A stretch of 64,000 bases of DNA from Dioscorea cayenensis subsp. rotundata. Lineage: Eukaryota; Streptophyta; Magnoliopsida; Dioscoreales; Dioscoreaceae. The notes under the pieces were generated by a model, which was given only the letters and a program-made list of their open reading frames with translations, did not search any database and was not told the origin of the DNA. Position numbers and translations under genes: made by a program. Positions 48,495 to 62,004 of this stretch are shown in pieces. The stretch lies in NCBI RefSeq assembly GCF_009730915.1, contig NC_052492.1:62001-126000 (forward strand). Reading direction: 5' to 3'. Position 1 is the stretch's first letter. Every line of letters begins with the position of its first letter.

Positions 48495-51400
48495 ATGGAG
48501 GAGGTGCTGGAAATGGCGCGGGTGAAGGACACCAAGGAGAGGATGGCTGCTGTTGAGCGGCTCCACCAGTACCTTGAGTCCTCCCGGAAACACCTCTCGT
48601 CAGCGGAAGTCACGGCGCTGGTAGATTGCTGTTTGGATCTCTTCAAGGACCACAACTTCCGGGTTTCTCAGGGTGCACTCCAGGCGCTGTCGTCGGCTGC
48701 TGTGCTTTCCGGGGAGCACCTCAAGATTCATTTCAATGGGCTGGTGCCTGCCGTGGTGGAGAGGCTTGGCGATGGGAAACAGCCTGTGAGGGATGCGGCC
48801 CGGCAGCTGTTCATCACTCTCATGGAGGTGTCGTTTTTGGGATCCTATCAATATTTTCAAGAATTTGGTTTGAAAATCTTAATTTGTTATGATTTCAGGA
48901 AATTCACGCTTCCTATTTTGTTGTATTGAACTTAGGATCCGGTTTTCATGTCTGCATTATCATTATAGTAGGTGTTTGCTTTAGAGTTTATGATGTTTCG
49001 AATTCTTAGGTAGAATTGTTCATTTTCCTTTTGTTTTTGTCCCTTTCTGCTTGAGCTCATCTGGATGTTTTGTTTTGACTCAGCTCATAGATTTCCTGGG
49101 ATGCATTCTATGATATCTTTGCAGGAATTATGTCAATAGTTTGGAGTATAAAACTTAGCTCCTTTGTTTTGTTCTCTAGTTTTTCAATTAGTTGGCTGAG
49201 TCACCTCGACTTTGAGCCTTTTGCCCGAAAAAGTCACTAAAAAAGGTTAGTGATGTAGAGAAGTAACCATTGAGTTCTTCTTTAGATCTCCTCCCCAACA
49301 TTCATTGTTGAAAGAGCTGGGAGTTATGCATGGACTCACAAGAGTTGGAGAGTTCGTGAAGAATTTGCACGCACAGTTGCCGCAGCCGTTGGCCTCTTTG
49401 TTTCTACAGAGCTTACACTTCAGAGGGTCTTGCTTCCTCCTGTATGGAACTATATATATTTGATTTTGCCATTTAGCTTTCATTGATGTTATATAATCTA
49501 TTGGTTTTATGTTTTTGCTGAGGTTTGGCATTTTTTTTTTAATCAGGTCTTGCAGTTGTTAGATGACTCAAACAATAGTGTAAGAGAATCTGCGACTACA
49601 TGTCTTGAGGTTAGTTTCATCGATTGAATAATAGCTCTATATTGAGGTATCGTCCTCTAATTTTAAAGCTAAATATTTACTTCAGTTTCTAGCAATTGTA
49701 ACTAGGGAGTCTGCAAGGCGTATTTTTATGATGGAGTCAGTTGTCAACAAACAATTACTTTCAAGGCATGCATAGCTCTTTGTTATAACATGCCTAACTT
49801 TCTTTAATAATGTGTTGGTGGATAGAATGCTACCTATAAGGCTATAACACAATATGATAGTGTTTATTAATTATCATCCTTGGTGAATGATTTTTTATTA
49901 ATAAACAACGTAAGATATTTATTTTTATGAGTAGGATCTGAAGAATGTCCTATTTGTTGATATTTTGCATTACTGGTGGTTTTCTCGTTAAGGTTGTTTG
50001 TATATAGCTGCTCTTGACCACCTCTACTGCATAATATGTTCATGAAAATTGAGGTAAAGAATCCAAAATGCCTTGGCATACCCGATAGAATTTCCTCACA
50101 AGATTGGTAAAAAAGTATTTGTCCTGTGTTTGTATGAATTCCCTAGATGTGGTAAGCTTCAATAATATTTAGGGCTTAACTACTTTTCATGCTAGGTTGC
50201 ATTAATTTTAGATTTGATGAATGAGTTGGAATTACTTTTTTGTTTAGTAAATATTTGTTGGAATTGCATCCTATTTTTCCTTTTGGAGGAGAAAGGCTAT
50301 TTATGCATATGATGATTGAAAGCAGAAGAACAAGTTTTCACATTTAATTTCAATGCGTATGATATCTCTGTCATGGGCAAAGCATCCCAAACACAACATT
50401 ATTAGTATGAATTTAGAACATATTTATCAGGGACTATGAACTTGCACGGATGAGTTTGTGTGGTGGAGATTGCATTGTACGATAATGTTGTTCTATTGTC
50501 AATAAATCATGATAATCATCAACTTTTTTCTCATAAATGTCAACTAAACTCATGTTCATATTTCTACATACAGGAGATGTACATGCACATTGGACCTCAG
50601 TTTTACGATGAACTGCAACGTTATTATCTTCCTCCATCCATGGTAATTATCTAAACCCTTTGGTTTCTTTTCAAGATGCAAAAGTCACAAAAAGATTATC
50701 CCAAACCCAATTAAATCTAGATGCTTATAGGAATCAGAATGCCATAAGAAGATTAATTTGCAACATGATAAAGTACTGACTTAATAGTTTGATGCAGATG
50801 AAAGAGATAAACGCCAAACTTGAGAGATTGGAACCAAAAGCCCGGCAATCTGATGGTCTTGGAAGCAACTTTATCACTGCAGAGATGAAATCTTCTAGTA
50901 TTAGCCATAAAAGGACTAGTCCTAAATCTAAGAGTGCACCAAAGGAACCCTTGTTCTCTACAGGTCAGAATAACTACTGTATCTTCAATGTCAGACTGAT
51001 GCTTGCTATTCAGCAGTGATGGGTGCTAGATATGGGCATACCTTCTTGCTATATTCCATTTTATTGCATCTGTCTGCCCAAAAATAAAACATTTTGATGA
51101 AGCCAAATTTGTTATGCTCATATTTTTTTTTTATCCATTTACATTGCCTTTGAAAAAGGGACAATATATGGGTCTTGTTTGCATTGACAACATTTGAGGT
51201 TCATCTATTTCTCATTCTACTCATTTTTAAAATTTGATGTTCATAAAAAGAAACCACAATTCTTGCTTCCTCTAGAATATACCCATTCCACATTCCATAG
51301 CTTATCATAAGCTGTAAGCCACACCTTATTTTATTTGTAGTACATGATCGGGTCTATAACATTTACTCTAGCATTACTTTGCTTTTGGATATTGTAAAGA

Positions 51401-54400
51401 CACCAGTCAATTTCTTATTTTTTTAGCAGAAAGCAATGTTGCTGAAAAGCATGTTGATCCCATCAAAGTGTATTCTGAAAAGGTATTGGTCAAGGAAATT
51501 GAGAAAATTGCATCTATTTTAGTTCCAGAAAAAGATTGGTCCGTCCGCATAACCGCAATGCAAAGAGTTGAAGGCTTAGTGTTCGGAGGTAAACCCAAAT
51601 CTTTTCTTTATTTTCCTTCCACAAAGTTAAGATAATGGCACCTACCTGATTATTGCATATAAGAAATATATTTTTTTTTCATGTATGTATCATCACTCAC
51701 ATGCCCTTGTTGCTTTCATTTGTTATCCTGTGAATGTTTTCAATTCCACATCTGATACATTTCTGAACCTGTCTAATAGGAGCATGAGATGTGATGTGAT
51801 CTTCCATTCATTTTCATTTAGGTGCGGCTGACTATCCATCATTTCCTATGCTCTTAAAGCAACTTGTTACCCCTTTGAGCACTCAACTGTCTGATCGCCG
51901 CTCTAGCATAGTTAAGCAGGTAGGCTATCTTTTCTAAATTGTACCTGTGGTCACCAGAACCATTTTCTGCTTTTGTGACTCTGCAAAGATATGCTTCCAT
52001 TTCGTTACATGATATCACAACCGCATGCCATTTGACATATACTACATGTTCTTCAAATTTTGGCATGTGACTTCTATAGTCAAAGTGTTTTACTTTTTTC
52101 CTGCTTTCAGTATTTTACTTGTTATGCTTCTTTTCCTAGGCTTGCCACTTGTTAAACTTATTATCAAAAGAACTTCTTGGAGGCTTTGAAGCTTGTGCTG
52201 AGATGTTTATTCCGGTAAACTTGCTGACACTTTCAGAAACTTCTGTTATTTTGAATTGTCACTGATATATAATGTTAAAATTTCCCAGGTGTTGCTCAAG
52301 CTTGTTGTGATCACTGTCCTTGTAATTTCTGAATCCGCAGACAACTGCATAAAAACAGTATGAAATATTCTTATCTTCAGCTTATTGGGGATTATTTTTG
52401 GTTATTTTGTTTATTAAGATATGATTCTACAGATGATCCACAACTGCAAGGTTGCACGAATCCTTCCTCGGATTGCTGATTATGCGAAGAATGACCGGAG
52501 TGCAGTTCTTCGTGTTAGGTGGGAGTATTCATTACTTTGTATCATCTATTCTCGCTACTTTCTTTTGATTGATTTCTTTTAATGGTGTAATAGGTGTTGC
52601 GAATATGCACACTTGATGCTAGATTATTGGGCTGATGCTTCAGATATTCAACGATCAGCTGATCTTTATGAAGATCTTCTCAAGTGCTGTGTTGCAGATG
52701 CAATGTGTGAGGTATAATATTGTTGGATTGGTTCGCAATTCTATTTGTATGTATCTTAATGGGCATCATTTTCATGGGTCTGCCATGCTAATCTTTAGCA
52801 TCTTGTCCTTATGCATCTTAAGGGACATCATTTTGCTTGAACGTTATTCTGATGATATAATTTACCACTAACTAGTTTGTTTCTGAAGGTGCGTGCAACT
52901 GCACGAGCATGCTACTGCTTGTTCTCAAAAACTTGGCCAGAGCGTTCTCACCGTCTTTTTCTATCATTTGATCCAGTCATTCAAAGGGTACATCATTTCC
53001 TTTTGTTTAAGATAGCTTGATATTGTTACGCTAGATTTGATAGCATTCTATAGTGTTAGTTTTCAGATAATAAATGATGGAGATGGCAATGTGCACAAAA
53101 GGTATGCTTCTCCTTCACTTCGAGAGAGAGGGGTGCAGGTACCCTGTGCTCAAGCTTATGCAGTTCCTCCAAGTGTTCCTGGATATGGGACTTCTGCTAT
53201 AGTAGCAATGGACAAGAGTACGAGTACGCATTCAGGATCAACTGTTTCTTTTAGCAGTGTGCTTCTAGCACAAACTAAGCCGTTCAGTAATAGTTCTGAA
53301 AGAAACCTTGAGAGTGTGCTTGATGCAAGCAAACAAAAAGTTTCAGCCATTGAAAATTTGTTAAGAGGTGTAAACCTAGCTGGCAGGCAAAATTCTTCTG
53401 TTGCTCACTCAAGTGGCCTGAATCTAGGTATTAAATGCATTGCTTAATTATTTCAAGATTGTTTGAAGCTATTTTAACTACTGAGTACATTTATATGTGC
53501 TGCATTGGTCATCTCTTGTCTGGCTTGCTTGATGTGCACATGCATAAATGGCTAAAGATTTCTTCATTATTTTTATGTTGCTTTGTTCCTAGTGCAGGGG
53601 TTGATCCTCCATCAACTCGAGATCCACCATTTCCTCTTGCAGTTCCTGCTAAAAATAATCTGTTGTCACCAAAGTCCTTATTTACTGATTCAAATGCAGC
53701 TAATATTACTGGAGGTGGCATAAGAAATAGGAGTTCTCTCACTGATCTGGTCAATCCTCAGATTCAAGCTTCAAGAGATCTTAGCAAAACTTATCTGAGT
53801 CATATAGCATCTGATTCATTGTCAACCGTATCGTCGCCATACACCGCTCGAAGATTTTCTGAACGCCTACAGGAGGGAGGCAAGTTGGAGGATATCAGTG
53901 ATAATAGATCTATTAGAGCACTCACCTTTTCTCTGCCTGAAAAGCAATATTTTGGTGCACCTTATAGGGATGCTGGGTATATGGATTCACATAATAATCA
54001 CATTCCTAACTTTCAGAGGCCTCTCTTAAGAAAACAGGTGACAAGCAGGGCTTCTGGAAGTGGTAGAAACAGCTCTGATGACTGCCAACTTGCACTGGGT
54101 GATACGACTGGTATGAATGGTCCAGCATCCCTGAATGATGCACTTGCTGAAGGCTTGTGCCCAAGATCAGATTGGATAGCTAGGGTGTCAGCATTTAATT
54201 ATATTAGAACATTTTTACATCAAGACCCTAAAGGTATTCAGGAAATCGCTCAGAGTTTTGAGAAGATCATGAAACTATTTTTCCAGCATTTAGATGATCC
54301 TCATCATAAAGTTGCTCAGGCAGCTCTTTTGACACTCGCAGAGATTATTCCAACTTGCAGAAAGTTGTTTGAGTCTTATCTTGAAAGGACCCTTCCACAT

Positions 54401-57400
54401 GTGTTTTCTCGGCTAATTGACCCTAAAGAACTAGTTAGGCAACCATGCTCAACAACTTTGGAAATCGTTGGCAAGACTTATGGTATTGAATTTTTGCTGC
54501 CTGCCCTTGTTCGTTCGCTTGATGAACAAAGGTCTCCTAAGGCGAAATTGGCTGTTATTGAGTTTGCAAACAACTCCTTTGGCAAGCACTCGATAAATTC
54601 TGATGGTTATAGCAATAATAGTTTTCTTAAGCTATGGCTTGCAAAGTTGTCTCCATTGGTGAATGATAAAAACACAAAATTGAAAGAGGCAGCTATTTCT
54701 GCCATCATATCAGTTTACTCACATTTTGATCCCGTGTCAGTCTTGAATTTTATCCTGAGTCTTGCAGTTGAAAAACAGAACTCATTAAGGCGTGCACTCA
54801 AGCAGTATACCCCACGTATTGAGGTTGAATTAATAAATTTCTTGCAAAATAAGAAAGAGCGCCAACGTTCTAAATTACTCTATGACCAGTCAGACACTGT
54901 AGGAACTTCTTCTGAGGAAGGATATGCTGGAATCTTAAAGAAAAGTCTCCTTTTTGGAAGGTATTCCTCAGGTTCAGTTGATGGTGAAGGTGGCAGGAAG
55001 TGGAGTGGTACACAAGAAATCAACCAACTTAGTGTGGCTATTGCGCAGGCTGCTTCAGATGAGACTGTGCAGTGCCTTTATCAGCACTTTGAGGCTAGCT
55101 CTGACTCTGAGGGCCGTGGTTTCAGAAACAAGGGTTTGAACTGCAACATTAACACTGATCTGGAAAGTGTTGGATCATTGATAAATTACTCAGAAAATGC
55201 TGATAAAAATGTGGTGAATAATGTTGACCAGAAGGTTCTTGGGACCCTTGTTGTTCACAGTATTAATGAAGGGGAGCTCACTGAAGAGAAACTTTCTTCT
55301 GTGAACAGACATTCCATTGCAGATAATGAACTTAGCATTCCACAACTACTTCACCAAGTTAGTTTAAAGCCATTCAATTCTATGCACATTTGAGCTGGGC
55401 AATTGACTTTATTTAGCTTAATGTAATATCATTTTGTAGGTATGCAATGGGACTGATAGCACTTCAAGTTACCCTACAGGGGAGGCATTGCAGCAATTGG
55501 TTAAAGCTTCTTTGGTGAATGATCACTCTATTTGGACCAAGGTTAGTCTTCTATTTTATTGCCATCCCTTTGTTTTATGATTTATTATCATCTTTGAGCA
55601 AACATCATAACCTATTGTAAATGAGATGGCCTTGGCTTGGGCTTATATAACATATTGTTAGTGAGACGCCCGAGGTCAAACTGGTTTGAAATTAATGGTC
55701 CAAAGCTGGTCCTAGGTATCACTGGAACTTGGTTGCCTCTCTATGGGATGTGCTTGAACTGGGCATAACTCAAGCAACTTGAATAAATTTGTGCTTGATG
55801 AAACAAAATGAACTCAAGTTCAGCGCTTATTCCCAAATCTTGAGTTTCAATTCGAGTGTCCATTGGAAGCCCAACGAGCCAACAATCTGTGGTTTAATAG
55901 TGATTCTATAAATAATTTGAGGAGATAAAGTAATTGTTATGTTTATGAGTAAATTACATTTTAATTAATTTCTTAAAACTAGCAAGATTGAGGGCCAGCA
56001 AAGTCCCGGACATGCTTTCTGCATGATTATGTTCCCACAAATTTGTGTTTGCAACAAAATTTGGCAATCAGATCCTTGGGTTCAATGTCCAAAATTTGTT
56101 AGAACATGGTACAATTACTCAGATTGACTGAATCATTGAAGCTATTGTTGTCATTTCTTTGGTTTGTAATTTCTGTTTCTATTTGTTCCCTAGTAATTTA
56201 CTGTTCTGCAAAATGAAATTATTGCTTCGTTGCTACATTGGTCTACATTAATGATTCCCCCATTTTTGTGTAGATATATGTATTGACCTATCCAACTTTT
56301 CAATTTATAGCCAGGTCTGAGTTTCTTATAGTTAGAAATGTGTTTGCATGGGCTAATGTCAACTAATGCTTTGTTGGCAGTACTTCAACCAAATTCTTAC
56401 ATCAGTGCTTGAAGTGTTGGATGATAGCAATCCATCCACTAGGGAACTTGCTCTTTCTTTAATAACTGAGTTGTTAAATAACCAGGTCTGTTCTCTGGCA
56501 GTATTTTGGTGTTGTTGGCATTTTGATCTATATTATCATTATTATTGTTTGATTTATCTTCATTCTGCCTCAATGAAACTTGTGCATTTTAATCATGCAC
56601 TATGACTTGCAGAAAGAGCTAATGGAAGATTCCATAGAAATAGTTATTGAGAAACTGTTTCATGCAACTAAAGATATGGTTGCCGAGGTATTGTACTTCC
56701 TGCTTCAAGTTATAGTTGCCTTTGTTATTTTGAATTTTGTTGTACATGTCGTTCACACAACATTTATCTCCTTCTACCTATTTAATTTATTTTACAGGTC
56801 TCAAATGAAGCACACAACTGTTTGACAACTTTATTAGGACATTATGATCCATTTAGGTGTCTTATGGTATATGATAATCTAATAGTTATAAAGTTTATGG
56901 ACTAAGAAGTTCTTCATTGTCAGATGTTTTTTCTTATCCTAGTGTTATTTTGCAGGTGATTGTGCCTTTGTTGGTCAGTGATGACGAAAGAACTCTTGTT
57001 ATTTGCATCAACTGCTTAACCAAGGTTATGCCTTGTTATGGTCTTTCTCCTTTACGGTGTTCTTACTGGGAATCAGTGTACATTCACTTTATTTATTATT
57101 CAAAATCAGCTTGTTTGTTTAGGTCCTGTGGTATCAATTTGATTTCTTGTGTATTTTATAGGCATGTCTTTGCTTATATGCTGTTTTGTGTCTCTTCAGC
57201 TTGTGGGCCGGCTTTCACAAGGAGAGTTGATGATGCAATTACCATCTTTCTTACCTGCACTTGTTGATGCATTTCGGAACCAAAGTCCAGACGTTCGCAA
57301 GGTATGAACCATATTCCACTTTCTCAAATTTCCATACTAATAGACTTGCATGTCATAGTCAGTTTAAGGGCTTGGCCTCTAGGAGAGAGCTTTCACTACA

Positions 57401-58045
57401 GGGATCAAACTAATATTCACTTCACTCTGCTTTACTGTGCCGGTCACCCACAGGCCTTCCTGTTCTATTTTCTCTTCTCATTATTCTTCTTAGTTCCTGT
57501 CACATACTTGAAATACACTCTAGCTTCATCAGAAAAGCCTTGTTTATCAAGTACTTAATAAAATCCCCTTACCATGTTTAATCAGCTCAAGGTTACCTCC
57601 TTTATCTTTCAAATTTCTAATGTTTTTCTTTCCAGATTTAGCCAGGCAACTGAAGTATATTGTCTTCTGTCAAATAACAACATATATGTATATATATTGT
57701 TATCTTCTGCTTGATGCTAGAAATCCTTGGAGCATGACTGCTTGAATGTATTACTTGATGATCCTCCATTTTAAGAACCTGACTTGTCTTACTGGAAAAC
57801 TATATCCTGTCAGCTCGCCTTTCTTGCTTTCCTGTTCTTTTGTTTTTCCTCTCTGCTGACTTGTCCTTTTTTCCGAGCTTATACAGACTGTTGTGTTCTG
57901 CTTAGTTGATATCTACATAATGCTCGGCAAAGCATTCTTGCCCTACTTACAAGGTCTGAGCAGCACCCAGCTCCGGCTAGTGACTATTTACGCCAACCGG
58001 ATTTCACAGGCAAGATCAGGTGCTCCTACTGATATTAACCACTAA
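48495..58045 (+). CDS. CLASP: CLASP, CLIP-associated microtubule-stabilising protein (21 exons, complete)
   Basis: Plant CLASP binds and stabilises microtubules at the cortex, sharp cell edges and the spindle or phragmoplast, and links to auxin-carrier recycling. The product is about 1,431 aa, against about 1,439 in Arabidopsis. Start MEEVLEMARVKDTKERM. TOG1 is about residues 1-230 (FRVSQGALQAL, KQPVRDAARQL). TOG2 is about 270-500 (KVYSEKVLVKEIEKIAS, SADNCIKTM). A Ser-rich linker follows. A third TOG is about 805-1035 (HLDDPHHKVAQAALLTL, RLIDPKELVRQPCS). The C-terminal CLASP domain is about 1190-1431 and ends RLVTIYANRISQARSG. Exons: 48495-48827, 49286-49441, 49547-49609, 50574-50642, 50798-50963, 51427-51588, 51822-51919, 52140-52214, 52289-52357, 52433-52518, 52594-52711, 52889-52987, 53067-53427, 53598-55357, 55440-55541, 56381-56485, 56613-56687, 56798-56866, 56956-57024, 57200-57301, 57887-58045. 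All are in frame. Exon 6 has a NAGNAG acceptor. Confidence 0.96.
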
Positions 58046-58390
58046 TGTATGCATTTTGTGTGTTCCATTTGATTGCGTTGTTTGTTCATTGTTTTGCATA
58101 TGTATATATAGTGTAATATATGTCCCACATTTCTTCAAAGGTGTAATACATGCCCCAATTGTGATGAGCTTTGAGTTTTGTTTTCAGGGTTTTTTTTTGT
58201 TTGATTTTGTTCATAATTATTGCCCATGTAAATCAATTATCCATTCAAACAACAGTGATCATATTTACTTTGATGGTGGTATAGTTCATTCATCTTACTA
58301 ACATCAAACTAACTCATGTATAATATAATAAATCTTTTAATGAGATTTACCTGCACAATAATTAGAAAATAACACATAATTCACAATAGT
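58046..58390. other. CLASP 3' flank up to the first gap
   Basis: Probable 3' UTR after the stop codon at 58043-58045. No coding sequence resembling a PSAE transit peptide was found before the gap. Confidence 0.5.
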
Positions 58391-59390
58391 NNNNNNNNNN
58401 NNNNNNNNNNNNNNNNNNNNNNNNNNNNNNNNNNNNNNNNNNNNNNNNNNNNNNNNNNNNNNNNNNNNNNNNNNNNNNNNNNNNNNNNNNNNNNNNNNNN
58501 NNNNNNNNNNNNNNNNNNNNNNNNNNNNNNNNNNNNNNNNNNNNNNNNNNNNNNNNNNNNNNNNNNNNNNNNNNNNNNNNNNNNNNNNNNNNNNNNNNNN
58601 NNNNNNNNNNNNNNNNNNNNNNNNNNNNNNNNNNNNNNNNNNNNNNNNNNNNNNNNNNNNNNNNNNNNNNNNNNNNNNNNNNNNNNNNNNNNNNNNNNNN
58701 NNNNNNNNNNNNNNNNNNNNNNNNNNNNNNNNNNNNNNNNNNNNNNNNNNNNNNNNNNNNNNNNNNNNNNNNNNNNNNNNNNNNNNNNNNNNNNNNNNNN
58801 NNNNNNNNNNNNNNNNNNNNNNNNNNNNNNNNNNNNNNNNNNNNNNNNNNNNNNNNNNNNNNNNNNNNNNNNNNNNNNNNNNNNNNNNNNNNNNNNNNNN
58901 NNNNNNNNNNNNNNNNNNNNNNNNNNNNNNNNNNNNNNNNNNNNNNNNNNNNNNNNNNNNNNNNNNNNNNNNNNNNNNNNNNNNNNNNNNNNNNNNNNNN
59001 NNNNNNNNNNNNNNNNNNNNNNNNNNNNNNNNNNNNNNNNNNNNNNNNNNNNNNNNNNNNNNNNNNNNNNNNNNNNNNNNNNNNNNNNNNNNNNNNNNNN
59101 NNNNNNNNNNNNNNNNNNNNNNNNNNNNNNNNNNNNNNNNNNNNNNNNNNNNNNNNNNNNNNNNNNNNNNNNNNNNNNNNNNNNNNNNNNNNNNNNNNNN
59201 NNNNNNNNNNNNNNNNNNNNNNNNNNNNNNNNNNNNNNNNNNNNNNNNNNNNNNNNNNNNNNNNNNNNNNNNNNNNNNNNNNNNNNNNNNNNNNNNNNNN
59301 NNNNNNNNNNNNNNNNNNNNNNNNNNNNNNNNNNNNNNNNNNNNNNNNNNNNNNNNNNNNNNNNNNNNNNNNNNNNNNNNNNNNNNNNNN
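58391..59390. other. Assembly gap, 1,000 N
   Basis: Exactly 1,000 undetermined bases, a placeholder length rather than a measured distance. Confidence 0.99.
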
Positions 59391-59947
59391 AGACTTTTTC
59401 AAACACAGACAAAGTAGAAAAACCATTTGATTATACCATAATTTTAATTATTTATTATTATTATTTTAAATAAAATATATAGATTAAGTATGGTTGGCAC
59501 CCTCAACCTTTGATTTGATAGAATGAAATACCAACTCTGTTAACTGGGGTGGTATTAATATCTCTTTTAATAGTCCCCATTGACCAAACTAGTTTAGATG
59601 TGTTTACCAGAAGTAGAACTAGGGTTTAATTCTAGTTTTTCAAAAACATTTATGTTGAAAAAAAAAATAATTCTAGACAAAAAAAAACCCGTATTTTTAC
59701 TGCAGGTTAAAAAAACACACAACAATTAAGTCCGTCCAACCAATTGAACCTACAAGTGATGGAAGCAACATCTTGAATATTTGAAAAAAAACAAGATTAT
59801 TTTATGTAAAGCGAATCATCAAATTATAAGACTGAGTTCTAAATATCAAACAGACAACAATGCATGACCTAATTATTCCATTGAGCGTTTAGACTTAGCA
59901 ACAATACAAGTCTAATACAATATCATGGAGCATGCTATTCATTGCAG
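59391..59947. other. AT-rich sequence between the gap and PSAE exon
   Basis: No coding exon is recognisable. It is probably the intron upstream of the second PSAE exon; it ends with a TTGCAG acceptor at 59942-59947. Confidence 0.5.
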
Positions 59948-60215
59948 GTGAGGATCCTCAGGAAGGAATCCTATTGGTATAAAGGGACTGGAACTGTGGT
60001 GACAGTGGACCAGGTATATAGAATTTTCAAGCATCAATTTATTACTAACTTTGGATTATTCGAGTATAGTTATCATGATATGCCTATTTAATACTTTTTC
60101 TTACTCCCAGGATCCAGACACTCGTTACCCGGTTGTGGTTCGATTTGACAAGGTTGATTATGCTAATGTGTCCACCAACAACTTTGCACTAGATGAGATT
60201 CAAGAAGTGAAATGA
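59948..60215 (+). CDS. PSAE: PSAE, photosystem I reaction-centre subunit IV, 3' part only
   Basis: Two exons, 59948-60013 and 60111-60215, encode the C-terminal 56 residues of Psa[16 protein letters not shown], then [20 protein letters not shown] and a LDEIQEVK end. PsaE is a nuclear-encoded, chloroplast-imported stromal subunit of photosystem I with an SH3-like fold. It stabilises ferredoxin docking and takes part in cyclic electron flow. The transit peptide and the start of the mature protein are missing. They should lie in the 1,000-N gap or elsewhere, since neither 59391-59947 nor the sequence before the gap contains them. The exon begins exactly at a TTGCAG acceptor in frame. The 3' UTR probably runs to about 60350. 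Confidence 0.92.
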
Positions 60216-60708
60216 GATCCTCAGAATCAATGGAAGGGAATGCCATATATTTTACAATCAGTAGAAGTGTAAACTCTTGTATAATATCAGTCATTTGTCT
60301 GAGCTGTTTTATTTACCATCTCTTTTCATTCATTCATTTAATCTTTGTGATGCCTGTGAACCTGAAATTATGATCCTAAGAAGCTGCAAACCTAGTAAAG
60401 TATTTATTCCTCCCTAATGTTAAGTCTAAATAATTGATGAATTTCACTGCATGCAGTGATTGACAATGGCTGGAAGAGCATGATGATATCAAATTGCCAA
60501 TCACAAAATAAATTGTGTTCAATCTACGCATCTTAAGCAGTAACATGAGTCTTTGCCAAATTGATCACAATGCAACACCAACAAGTCCTAAATCTAAACT
60601 AAAATCAAGCATGGAAATGGGAATTCCAGTATCAGAGCTTGCTTGGATCTCTGACTTATTTCTCAATTCTCTTTTTAGTCGATATAAACACCAAAAGGGT
60701 GTAGGGAC
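60216..60708. other. PSAE 3' flank up to the second gap
   Basis: Probable 3' UTR followed by unassigned sequence. Short frames on both strands at 60515-60708 run into the gap without family resemblance. Confidence 0.45.
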
Positions 60709-61708
60709 NNNNNNNNNNNNNNNNNNNNNNNNNNNNNNNNNNNNNNNNNNNNNNNNNNNNNNNNNNNNNNNNNNNNNNNNNNNNNNNNNNNNNNNNNNNN
60801 NNNNNNNNNNNNNNNNNNNNNNNNNNNNNNNNNNNNNNNNNNNNNNNNNNNNNNNNNNNNNNNNNNNNNNNNNNNNNNNNNNNNNNNNNNNNNNNNNNNN
60901 NNNNNNNNNNNNNNNNNNNNNNNNNNNNNNNNNNNNNNNNNNNNNNNNNNNNNNNNNNNNNNNNNNNNNNNNNNNNNNNNNNNNNNNNNNNNNNNNNNNN
61001 NNNNNNNNNNNNNNNNNNNNNNNNNNNNNNNNNNNNNNNNNNNNNNNNNNNNNNNNNNNNNNNNNNNNNNNNNNNNNNNNNNNNNNNNNNNNNNNNNNNN
61101 NNNNNNNNNNNNNNNNNNNNNNNNNNNNNNNNNNNNNNNNNNNNNNNNNNNNNNNNNNNNNNNNNNNNNNNNNNNNNNNNNNNNNNNNNNNNNNNNNNNN
61201 NNNNNNNNNNNNNNNNNNNNNNNNNNNNNNNNNNNNNNNNNNNNNNNNNNNNNNNNNNNNNNNNNNNNNNNNNNNNNNNNNNNNNNNNNNNNNNNNNNNN
61301 NNNNNNNNNNNNNNNNNNNNNNNNNNNNNNNNNNNNNNNNNNNNNNNNNNNNNNNNNNNNNNNNNNNNNNNNNNNNNNNNNNNNNNNNNNNNNNNNNNNN
61401 NNNNNNNNNNNNNNNNNNNNNNNNNNNNNNNNNNNNNNNNNNNNNNNNNNNNNNNNNNNNNNNNNNNNNNNNNNNNNNNNNNNNNNNNNNNNNNNNNNNN
61501 NNNNNNNNNNNNNNNNNNNNNNNNNNNNNNNNNNNNNNNNNNNNNNNNNNNNNNNNNNNNNNNNNNNNNNNNNNNNNNNNNNNNNNNNNNNNNNNNNNNN
61601 NNNNNNNNNNNNNNNNNNNNNNNNNNNNNNNNNNNNNNNNNNNNNNNNNNNNNNNNNNNNNNNNNNNNNNNNNNNNNNNNNNNNNNNNNNNNNNNNNNNN
61701 NNNNNNNN
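60709..61708. other. Assembly gap, 1,000 N
   Basis: Exactly 1,000 undetermined bases (placeholder). Confidence 0.99.
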
Positions 61709-62004
61709 TCAAATTTAAAAAAATAAAGAAAAAAAACTAAAGCGGTGACAACCACAATAAAAGCCACAATCTTGATCTAATTGAAATCAACTTGGACAGG
61801 AAACAACCCCGCCTTTACACAAGAAACATTTGTTATTAACAGAAATTCAGCCATAGACCGGCAAATCTTTTTCCGTAATCTTATTATGATAGCATCTAAA
61901 AAACAAAAACAAAAACAAAAAAAAAATTCATTTCAACATAATAAATAAGCATGAATATATATATATATAATGCTATATCACATATCACAATTCATAATCA
62001 CATT
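61709..62004. other. AT-rich sequence right of the second gap
   Basis: Contains a duplicated 64-base fragment of the downstream minus-strand ORF (61798-61861), A-rich runs at 61901-61926, and a short AT repeat near 61956-61969. No independent gene was seen. Confidence 0.5.

Noticed and set aside
53435..53597. Upstream extension of the largest CLASP exon as a separate start
   Set aside because: The frame reads through intron 13. The GT at 53428 and AG at 53596-53597 join exons 13 and 14 in frame with the known CLASP sequence.
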